A stretch of DNA of 8,369 nucleotides, taken from positions 1-8,369 of the forward strand of contig JAKAEG010000135.1 in the NCBI GenBank assembly GCA_021819985.1. Reading direction: 5' to 3'. The notes beneath the pieces are model-generated. The model saw only the letters and a program-made list of their open reading frames with translations. It was not told the origin of the DNA and did not search any database. A program made the position numbers and the translations under genes. Within the stretch, counting starts at the first letter, position 1. Each line of letters starts with the position of its first letter. The DNA comes from Nitrospirota bacterium (lineage in GTDB: Bacteria > Nitrospirota > Thermodesulfovibrionia > Thermodesulfovibrionales > JdFR-88). This document shows positions 1-5,967 of this stretch, in pieces.

Positions 1-887
1 ACACCATCAAGGGCCTTTACAGGGAGATAATGTCGGCCTCACGTTCGCTTGAAGAGCCTCTCAAAATCGCCTATTTGGGTCCGATCGCGACCTTCACCCA
101 CCTGGCCGCTATAAGACATTTCGGCTCCTCCGCTAATTTCGTGCCGGCCGACAGCATAAAAGGCGTTTTTGAAGAGGTGGAGTCCGGACGGGCCGCTTAC
201 GGCGTGGTGCCCATAGAGAATTCAAATGAAGGTGTGGTGAACTACACTCTTGATATGTTCATTGACTCCGATCTCCTTGTGGCAGGCGAGATGATGCTGG
301 AGATATCGCAGAACCTCCTTTCCTTGAGCGGGGATCTCTCCAGGGTAAAACGCATCTATTCCTTCCTGCCCGCCACAGCGCAATGTAAGGAATGGCTTAA
401 AAAGAACGCCCCAGGCGCCCAGGTAATAGACCCTGGAGGAAGCACAGCCCAAGCGGCTGAAATCGCCTCCAAGGATGAGGAAGCCGCGGCAATCGCAGGC
501 GAAGCGGCAGCCGGGATATACAATCTGAAATTCGTAGCCAGGGACGTTCAGGATGGAAAGCATAATTTCACCCGTTTCCTCGTAGTAGGCAAGGCATATC
601 CCGGAAAGACGGGAAGGGACAAGACGTCAATAATGTTCTCTGTAAAGGACCGGCCCGGAGCGCTTTACGACATACTTGCCCCGCTGAAAAAAGTCAAAAT
701 AAATCTTACTAAAATAGAATCCCGGCCTTCAAAGAGAAAGGCCTGGGAATATATCTTTTTTGTGGACATGCGAGGGCATATCCAGGACAAATCGTTGCAT
801 AAAGCCATCGAGGCGATAAAAAAAGACTGTCTCTTTTTGAAGATACTTGGCTCTTACCCAATGGTGGACGATGATAAAAGCCCCTGA
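1..887 (+). CDS. pheA: Bifunctional chorismate mutase / prephenate dehydratase (P-protein), 5'-truncated by window edge
   Basis: Converts chorismate to prephenate and then to phenylpyruvate for phenylalanine synthesis in the cytoplasm. The frame is open from base 3, before the first ATG at 30, and reads TIKGLYREIMSASRSLE, the typical C-terminal helix end of a fused AroQ chorismate mutase domain. ATG 30 is therefore almost certainly internal. The prephenate dehydratase domain follows (from about base 60, KIAYLGPIATFTH), with the ENSNEGVV segment and the NFTRF motif carrying the family's essential Thr. A C-terminal ACT domain starts near base 625 and holds GALY and ESRP, the phenylalanine-binding motifs, so feedback inhibition by Phe is expected. 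The glycine-rich motif reads GPIATF rather than the more common GPEGTF, a tolerated variant in the family as far as I recall. The 3' end overlaps the next gene by 17 nt. Only the missing mutase domain is uncertain. Confidence 0.95.
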   Translation, partial: TIKGLYREIMSASRSLEEPLKIAYLGPIATFTHLAAIRHFGSSANFVPADSIKGVFEEVESGRAAYGVVPIENSNEGVVNYTLDMFIDSDLLVAGEMMLEISQNLLSLSGDLSRVKRIYSFLPATAQCKEWLKKNAPGAQVIDPGGSTAQAAEIASKDEEAAAIAGEAAAGIYNLKFVARDVQDGKHNFTRFLVVGKAYPGKTGRDKTSIMFSVKDRPGALYDILAPLKKVKINLTKIESRPSKRKAWEYIFFVDMRGHIQDKSLHKAIEAIKKDCLFLKILGSYPMVDDDKSP

Positions 888-1956
888 GCACGTGCTTAAA
901 GTGAAGGCATATGTGCCCGGCAAGCCCATCGAGGAACTGGAACGCGAGCTTGGCATAAAAGACCCTGTAAAGCTTGCCTCGAATGAAAACCCGCTGGGTC
1001 CCTCACCCCTGGCAATGGAAGCGGTCCTTGCAGAGGCGAAGAAATGCGTTTTGAACAGGTACCCGGACGGAAGCGGTTTTTATCTTAAAAAAAAGCTCGC
1101 AAATATCCTGGGCACGACACCGGAATCTCTTATCCTTGGCAACGGCTCGAACGAGCTTATCGACATGGCCGCAAGGACTTTCCTCACGCCCGGTGACGAG
1201 GCTGTGATGGCGGAGCCTTCCTTTGTTGTCTATTCGATGGCCGCCACCCTTCAGGGCGCAGCTGCCGTCCAGGTTCCGCTTGATGAATCATTCAGGCACG
1301 ACCTGCCCGCCATGGCGTGCGCCGTGACGCCAAAAACAAGGATGCTTTTCATAGCAAACCCTAACAATCCCACGGGCACAATAAATTACGCGCGGGAGTA
1401 TGACAGGCTTTTTTCCGTGCTTCCCGAGGATGTCCTGGTGGTGATCGACGAAGCATATGTTGAATACGTGACCAGCAGTGAATATCCGGACAGCATGAAA
1501 TACCTGTTTGAAGGCAAGAACGTGCTCCTGTTGAGGACTTTTTCAAAGATGTACGGGCTTGCCGGCCTCAGGATAGGCTATGGGATAAGCCGCCCCGAAA
1601 TACTTGCCCAGATGGAAAGGGTAAGGGCGCCTTTCAACGCCAATTCCATCGCCCAGGCGGCGGCGCTTCATGCCCTCGATGATAAAGACCACGTCCGCCG
1701 CTCAAGGGAGGTCAACGGGCAGGGAAAGGAATTTTTATACAAAGAGCTATCATCGCTTGGTTACAAATATACGCCGACGGAAGCCAATTTCATCTATATG
1801 CATGTAAAAGACCCGCTTTGCCTTTTTGACGCCATGCTCAGGGAAGGCGTTATAATAAGGCCCGCCGGACGGGATGCGATACGTGTGACGATAGGACTGC
1901 CGGAGGAAAATAAAAGGTTTGTCGCCGCGCTTAAAAACTGCGGACGAAAAGAATAA
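871..1956 (+). CDS. hisC: HisC-family PLP aminotransferase, probably aromatic amino acid aminotransferase
   Basis: A class I/II fold-type I aminotransferase of the histidinol-phosphate aminotransferase family, 361 aa, close to the usual 350-370. Visible motifs: SNENPLG (37-43, substrate side), NPNNPTGT (163-170), DEAY with D193 and Y196 contacting the PLP ring, SK with K226 as the Schiff-base lysine, R234 near the cofactor phosphate, and R338 in IRVTIG for the substrate carboxylate. I chose ATG 871 because homology begins there (MIKAPEHV...YVPGKPIEEL); a TTG at 847 in the same frame would add eight unlikely residues. The ribosome site is weak (GGTGG just upstream), and the start lies inside pheA, which suggests translational coupling. 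No other his gene is present, and the gene sits among Phe/Tyr genes, so I infer that it transaminates phenylpyruvate and 4-hydroxyphenylpyruvate. It may also serve histidine synthesis, since enzymes of this family are known to be promiscuous. Confidence 0.93.
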   Translation: MIKAPEHVLKVKAYVPGKPIEELERELGIKDPVKLASNENPLGPSPLAMEAVLAEAKKCVLNRYPDGSGFYLKKKLANILGTTPESLILGNGSNELIDMAARTFLTPGDEAVMAEPSFVVYSMAATLQGAAAVQVPLDESFRHDLPAMACAVTPKTRMLFIANPNNPTGTINYAREYDRLFSVLPEDVLVVIDEAYVEYVTSSEYPDSMKYLFEGKNVLLLRTFSKMYGLAGLRIGYGISRPEILAQMERVRAPFNANSIAQAAALHALDDKDHVRRSREVNGQGKEFLYKELSSLGYKYTPTEANFIYMHVKDPLCLFDAMLREGVIIRPAGRDAIRVTIGLPEENKRFVAALKNCGRKE

Positions 1957-2013
1957 GAAAAAATAAAAAGATTTTCAATTAATTAAATAAATTTAAAAAA
2001 AACGGGAGGATAA
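1957..2013 (+). promoter_or_regulatory. AT-rich leader before aroF; possible promoter, strong ribosome binding site
   Basis: This is the largest intergenic gap in the window. It is built almost entirely of A and T, with A-tracts at both ends and a short AATTAATT palindrome near 1977-1984. It ends in a clear GGGAGGA Shine-Dalgarno (2004-2010) just before the aroF ATG. Such composition could provide an UP-like element and a melting-prone -10 for an internal promoter, but I see no convincing -35/-10 pair. No hairpin followed by a T-run that would make a terminator is visible. The SD call is solid; the promoter call is speculative. Confidence 0.35.
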
Positions 2014-3039
2014 ATGGATATAATCGTACTTAAACCGGGCGGCTATGATGAGGAGATAAAGCACATAGCCAAAAAGCTCGAAGGAATGGGCCTGACTTCC
2101 AGGATTTCCAAAGGCACGGAGAGGACCGTCATCGGAGTCATCGGTGACACATCAAAAATTACCGAGGAGACCGACGACTCCTTCCGCGCGATCCCGGGAG
2201 TCGAAAATGTAATGCGGATACTGAAACCATACAAACTGGCAAGCAGGGATTTCAAGAAAACATCCACCATAGTCAAATGCAAGGGTATGTCCATAGGCGG
2301 AAAAAAGCTGTGCGTTATCGCTGGGCCCTGCTCCGTCGAGAACAAGACAATGATGCTTGAGATCGCAAAAGAGGTAAAAAAGGCCGGGGCGAATTTTCTG
2401 AGAGGCGGCGCTTTCAAGCCCAGGACCTCCCCTTATTCCTTCCAGGGGCTTGGAGAGGAAGGCCTTAAGCACCTCGAAGCCGCAAGGGAGAAAACGGGGC
2501 TTCCCATTGTGACCGAACTCATGGACCCCCGCGATATCGAGGCGGTGGAAAAATATTCGGACATAATCCAGATCGGCGCAAGGAACATGCAGAATTTCAG
2601 GCTCCTTCTGGAAGTGGGCCAAAGCAGGAAACCTATCCTTCTTAAGAGGGGTCTTGCCGCCACGATCAAAGAATGGCTCATGTCCGCCGAATACATTATG
2701 AGCAGGGGCAACCAGAACGTGATAATGTGCGAGAGGGGCATAAGGACGTTTGAGACCGCAACCAGGAACACCCTCGATCTGAGCGCCGTTCCCGTCCTCA
2801 AGAAACTCACCCATCTGCCTGTGGTCGTAGACCCCAGCCATGGGGTCGGCATACTGGAGCACATCCCCGCCATGGCAAAAGCCGCGGTTGCATCCGGAGC
2901 GGACGGGCTGATTATAGAGGTCCATACGAATCCGGAAGAGGCCCTTTCCGACGGAGAGCAGTCCATGAGGCCGGAGGCCTTCAAAAAACTCATGAAGGAA
3001 CTCAGGCCTATTGCAAAGGCAGTCGGAAGGGAAATATAA
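2014..3039 (+). CDS. aroF: 3-deoxy-7-phosphoheptulonate (DAHP) synthase, type I beta with N-terminal regulatory domain
   Basis: Condenses phosphoenolpyruvate and erythrose 4-phosphate into DAHP, the committed step of the shikimate pathway. The 341-aa length and layout match the Thermotoga maritima type: an N-terminal ferredoxin-like (ACT-like) domain, residues 1 to about 75, then a TIM barrel from about 95. Metal ligands are visible as C106 (in AGPCSVE), H276 (in DPSHGVG), E302 (in IIEVH) and D313. They all sit four residues after the T. maritima set C102/H272/E298/D309 as I remember it. The KPRTSPYSFQG segment (135-145) for PEP/phosphate binding is intact. The start is fixed by the GGGAGGA ribosome site immediately upstream. 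In this subtype the N-terminal domain mediates feedback inhibition by Tyr or Phe, so the same is likely here. It is separated from hisC by an AT-rich gap and from tyrA by 33 nt. Confidence 0.97.
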   Translation: MDIIVLKPGGYDEEIKHIAKKLEGMGLTSRISKGTERTVIGVIGDTSKITEETDDSFRAIPGVENVMRILKPYKLASRDFKKTSTIVKCKGMSIGGKKLCVIAGPCSVENKTMMLEIAKEVKKAGANFLRGGAFKPRTSPYSFQGLGEEGLKHLEAAREKTGLPIVTELMDPRDIEAVEKYSDIIQIGARNMQNFRLLLEVGQSRKPILLKRGLAATIKEWLMSAEYIMSRGNQNVIMCERGIRTFETATRNTLDLSAVPVLKKLTHLPVVVDPSHGVGILEHIPAMAKAAVASGADGLIIEVHTNPEEALSDGEQSMRPEAFKKLMKELRPIAKAVGREI

Positions 3040-3072
3040 GAAGCCGGGCAGATAAGCAAAAAAAATAAAAAA
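3040..3072 (+). promoter_or_regulatory. A-rich leader of tyrA lacking a recognisable Shine-Dalgarno
   Basis: The gap between aroF and tyrA ends in a stretch of 15 bases, AAAAAAAATAAAAAA, directly against the tyrA ATG. No GGAGG-like sequence lies at a useful distance; the nearest purine-rich piece (CCGGGCAG) is about 25 bases upstream. Unstructured A-rich leaders can support initiation through ribosomal protein S1 contacts. That is an inference here, and coupling to aroF termination is an alternative. Confidence 0.4.
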
Positions 3073-3912
3073 ATGGTTTTTAAAAAGACAGCGATATTGG
3101 GAGTCGGGCTGCTTGGGGCCTCCATGGCTTTTGCCATGAAAAAAAAAGGTCTCTCGAAAACCATTTCCGGTTTCGGCCGCTCCGAGGGAAATCTCCGCAG
3201 GGCGCTTGAAAAAGGGATAATAGATTCCTACAGCCTGGACGCTCGCGAAGCTGTAAAGGACGCGGACCTTGTGGTGCTGTCAACGCCGGTGGGGGCCTTC
3301 CTTGAAACCGCTCAGATCATAAAGGATGCCGTCGGGAAGGACTCCATCCAGACAGATGTTGGAAGCGTAAAAGGCGCTCTGGTTTACGAGCTTGAGTCCG
3401 TCCTGCCCCGGTTCGTAGGCGCCCACCCGATCTCGGGCGGGGAACGCTCCGGCGCGGACAACGCTACCGATGGGCTTTTTGAGGGAGCGAGGTGCATAAT
3501 AACCGGCACGGACTTTACCGATCCCCTGGCTCTTAAAAAAATAGAGGGCCTCTGGCGCGCCCTGGGAACAAAAGTGGAACTGATGGACCCGGACCTCCAT
3601 GACAGGATTTACGCATATGTAAGCCATCTGCCTCATGTGCTGGCCTACTCGCTTGTAAACACACTGGACACCACGGACAGCAGGCAGATAAGATTTGCCG
3701 GACAGGGCTTCAGGGACACTACCCGCATCGCCCTGAGTTCGCCGGAACTGTGGAGAGACATCTGCGGGCTCAATCGCCAAAACCTGCTCGACTCTATAAA
3801 GGCGTTCAGGCAGGAACTGGAAAAAATCGAAGAGCTTCTGCTTAAAAATGACCTGGACGGCATTGAGGCCGAATTCACGCGGGCAAGGAGCCTGAGGAAA
3901 AGCATTTCTTGA
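3073..3912 (+). CDS. tyrA: Prephenate dehydrogenase (monofunctional TyrA)
   Basis: Oxidatively decarboxylates prephenate to 4-hydroxyphenylpyruvate for tyrosine synthesis. The 279 aa hold an N-terminal Rossmann domain with GVGLLGAS (10-17) and a helical C-terminal domain. Active-site landmarks resemble the Aquifex enzyme: TDVGSVKG (S98), GAHPISGGE (H118, the likely catalytic His), SHLPH (184-188) and GFRDTTRIA with R218 for the prephenate carboxylate. No chorismate mutase domain is fused and no ACT domain follows, so tyrosine control, if any, would be at the active site or through AroF. The end of the second beta strand reads GFGRS (33-37) where NAD-specific relatives usually have Asp, which hints at NADP+ use. 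The ATG is the only reasonable start after the aroF stop and has no Shine-Dalgarno, only an A-rich leader. The stop overlaps the aroA start in TTGA. Arogenate dehydrogenase activity cannot be excluded. Confidence 0.95.
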   Translation: MVFKKTAILGVGLLGASMAFAMKKKGLSKTISGFGRSEGNLRRALEKGIIDSYSLDAREAVKDADLVVLSTPVGAFLETAQIIKDAVGKDSIQTDVGSVKGALVYELESVLPRFVGAHPISGGERSGADNATDGLFEGARCIITGTDFTDPLALKKIEGLWRALGTKVELMDPDLHDRIYAYVSHLPHVLAYSLVNTLDTTDSRQIRFAGQGFRDTTRIALSSPELWRDICGLNRQNLLDSIKAFRQELEKIEELLLKNDLDGIEAEFTRARSLRKSIS

Positions 3913-5297
3913 TCAAAAAGATTCAAGATAAAGGCCGCCTGAAAGGGATGGTCGTCACCCCGCCGGACAAATCAATTTCCCATAGAGCGGTCATGTTCGC
4001 CTCAATCGCTAAAGGGGAAAGCAGGATAGAAAACCTTTTATTGGCGGCCGATACCATCTCCACCTTAAAAGCCATGGAGTTTTTGGGCGCGAAAATAAAA
4101 GGCGATCATGAAGTGTCAGTCCCAGGCTATGGCGCTCTTTATGAAAATTACACGATTACCGGAGGCGGGCTGCAGCTGAAAGAACCCGCGTCATTCATAG
4201 ATTGCGGAAACTCCGGCACGACGACAAGACTGCTTTGCGGGTTATTATCCGGCAACCCTTTTTTTTCGGTCCTCTCCGGAGACGAATCACTTAACTCAAG
4301 GCCGATGAAACGGGTGATTAAACCTCTTGCTGAAATGGGGGCGAAGATCATGGCCAGGGCGTCTGATTCCTATCCGCCTATCGCGATAAGGGGTGGCAGG
4401 CTGCGCGGGATAAAATACGATATGCCCGTTTCCTCGGCGCAGGTGAAATCCGCGCTCATGCTGGCCGGTCTGTACGCGGACGGCGAGACCGTAATAACCG
4501 AGCCCTCTACTTCCAGAAACCATACCGAAACTATGCTGCGTTCGATTGGCGCGGAAGTAAAAGAATATTGGATTACAGAAAGGCACAAAGTTTATAGTTT
4601 TTCTGAAGGTAAAGACGGATCACATACGGTAACAATACAAAGACCGGCCAACGACCTAAACCCGTTTAAGATTAGGATACCGGGCGATTTCTCATCGGCG
4701 GCTTTCTTCATAGTGGGCGCATTGATAACGCGTGGCTCCGATGTCCTTATAAAAAATGTTTGCCTCAATACAACTAGAATTGGCCTTTATGACGCTCTTA
4801 GATTAATGGGGGCAAAAATAAGTATAGAAAACCAGACTATATTGATTTCTGGCGCGGGAGAGCAAGAAATCGTCGGAGACCTGCACGTGAAAGGCGCTCA
4901 GAAATTGAAAGCGCTAAATATCAGCGGATACCAAGTTCCTTTCATGATAGACGAACTTCCCATCCTGTGCATCGCCGCCGCATGCGCCGAAGGCCGCTCG
5001 GAAATAAGAGGTGCGGCTGAACTCAGGGTAAAGGAATCGGATCGTATAAAGGCCATGGCGGAAGGGCTGAAAAAGATGGGCATAGAGATCGAGGAGTTCG
5101 AGGACGGGCTGGCCATAACCGGAGGGAAAATGAAAGGGGCCAGGGTGGATTCGTTCGGAGACCACAGAATCGCCATGTCCTTTGCCATAGCCGGACTGGC
5201 CGCCTCCGGTGTCACTGAAATAGAAAACGGCGAGGATGCGGTAAAAATATCCTATCCCGAATTTTTTGACAGGTTGGACGCCCTGCGCAATGGGTAA
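3909..5297 (+). CDS. aroA: 3-phosphoshikimate 1-carboxyvinyltransferase (EPSP synthase), long class II-like form
   Basis: Transfers enolpyruvyl from PEP to shikimate 3-phosphate. Family residues are all present: PDKSISHR (K21, R26), DCGNSGTTTR (98-107), SSAQVK (175-180), RNHTE, NTTR (287-290), catalytic D348 in DELP, LRVKESDR (K375, R379) and GDHR (R420). RxHTE, SAQVK and NxTR match the class II (Bacillus/CP4) signatures, while the first motif has PDK instead of GDK. The Gly of GNSGT, equivalent to E. coli G96, is kept, so nothing suggests intrinsic glyphosate tolerance at that site. At 462 aa it exceeds the usual 420-440, with apparent insertions around residues 76-87 and 218-237 and AT-rich patches in the middle. 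The start is TTG overlapping the tyrA stop (TTGA), with GAGG about 11 bases upstream; translation is probably coupled. It overlaps cmk by 8 nt. Confidence 0.95.
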   Translation: MIKKIQDKGRLKGMVVTPPDKSISHRAVMFASIAKGESRIENLLLAADTISTLKAMEFLGAKIKGDHEVSVPGYGALYENYTITGGGLQLKEPASFIDCGNSGTTTRLLCGLLSGNPFFSVLSGDESLNSRPMKRVIKPLAEMGAKIMARASDSYPPIAIRGGRLRGIKYDMPVSSAQVKSALMLAGLYADGETVITEPSTSRNHTETMLRSIGAEVKEYWITERHKVYSFSEGKDGSHTVTIQRPANDLNPFKIRIPGDFSSAAFFIVGALITRGSDVLIKNVCLNTTRIGLYDALRLMGAKISIENQTILISGAGEQEIVGDLHVKGAQKLKALNISGYQVPFMIDELPILCIAAACAEGRSEIRGAAELRVKESDRIKAMAEGLKKMGIEIEEFEDGLAITGGKMKGARVDSFGDHRIAMSFAIAGLAASGVTEIENGEDAVKISYPEFFDRLDALRNG

Positions 5298-5949
5298 AGT
5301 CGTGGCCATAGATGGCCCCTCCGGGGCCGGTAAAAGCACATTGGCCAAGTCGCTGGCGGAGGTGCTCGGTTTTGAATACCTCGATACCGGCGCCCTGTAC
5401 AGGGCCGTCGCGCTCTCGCTCAAATTCAAAGGCATTGCCCCGGAAAACGATGATAAAAAGATAGCCCGCGCGCTCGAAGGCGTCTCGATAGAGTTCCGGG
5501 ACGGGCGTGTGTACCTGAACGGTAATGATGTATCGGAGGACATAAGGACGAAGGAAGCCGGCCATTACTCCTCGGTTTTTTCGGCCCGTAAACCCGTAAG
5601 GGATTTTTTATTGCCTCTTCAAAGGGGTTTTTCAAGAGGAGATAAGGACCTGGTGGTCGAAGGACGTGACATGACAACAGTGGTGTTCCCCGACGCCTGG
5701 AAGAAATTCTATCTCGACGCCTCCACGCGGGAAAGGGCGCGCAGGAGATATGAGCAGATGGCGATCTTGCGCAAGAATATCTCAATGGAAGACGCCATTG
5801 AAGATGTGGAACTGCGCGACAAGCGCGACTCTTCGAGGGAAATAGCGCCCCTGAAAAGAAGTGATGACGCATTCTACCTGGACACAACGGACATGACCGC
5901 CTCGCAAGTGCTCGATAAAATGATCGAGGTCATAAATGAAGTTTTTTGA
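5290..5949 (+). CDS. cmk: Cytidylate kinase (CMP/dCMP kinase)
   Basis: Phosphorylates CMP and dCMP to the diphosphates using ATP, feeding RNA, DNA and CDP-lipid precursor pools. The 219 aa match the family's standard length. Visible are the P-loop GPSGAGKST (9-17), YLDTGALYR (30-38) of the CMP side, EGRDMTTVVFPDA (124-136), and the LID/base region RDKRDSSREIAPL (176-188) followed by DAFYLDTT. The usual RDIGTVVFP reads RDMTTVVFP, so the normal Gly is Thr; the surrounding Arg-Asp pair is kept and I expect activity. ATG 5290 is chosen because homology starts at MGKVVAIDGPSG; an upstream in-frame GTG/TTG-type extension toward 5266 would only add non-homologous residues. The start lies inside the end of aroA (8-nt overlap) and the ribosome site is weak, so coupling to aroA is likely. 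The aroA-cmk pair is widely conserved in bacteria. Confidence 0.96.
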   Translation: MGKVVAIDGPSGAGKSTLAKSLAEVLGFEYLDTGALYRAVALSLKFKGIAPENDDKKIARALEGVSIEFRDGRVYLNGNDVSEDIRTKEAGHYSSVFSARKPVRDFLLPLQRGFSRGDKDLVVEGRDMTTVVFPDAWKKFYLDASTRERARRRYEQMAILRKNISMEDAIEDVELRDKRDSSREIAPLKRSDDAFYLDTTDMTASQVLDKMIEVINEVF

Positions 5950-5967
5950 AGGCCGGGCAATTCAGAA

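Noticed and set aside
847..870. TTG start eight codons upstream for hisC
   Set aside because: The extra ALTQWWT residues come from the pheA frame overlap and have no family match; ATG 871 fits homology.
1957..2013. Possible terminator or attenuator in the hisC-aroF gap
   Set aside because: No GC-rich stem followed by a T-run and no leader peptide with Phe/Tyr codons could be found; the gap is nearly stemless A/T.
2152..2925. Long open frame on the - strand inside aroF (257 codons)
   Set aside because: It lies entirely antisense to a clear DAHP synthase, has no ribosome site or recognisable protein family, and is His/Gly/Pro-rich as expected from reversed coding sequence.
3040..3056. Similar GAAG-CCGGGCA strings after aroF and after cmk (near 5948-5959)
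   Set aside because: Only about ten shared bases with different continuations; too short to call a repeat or regulatory site.
2433..3164. Long open frame on the - strand across aroF and the start of tyrA (243 codons)
   Set aside because: It spans two real genes and their gap in antisense; its Ser/Phe-rich composition is that of a mirror frame, and no start signal is present.
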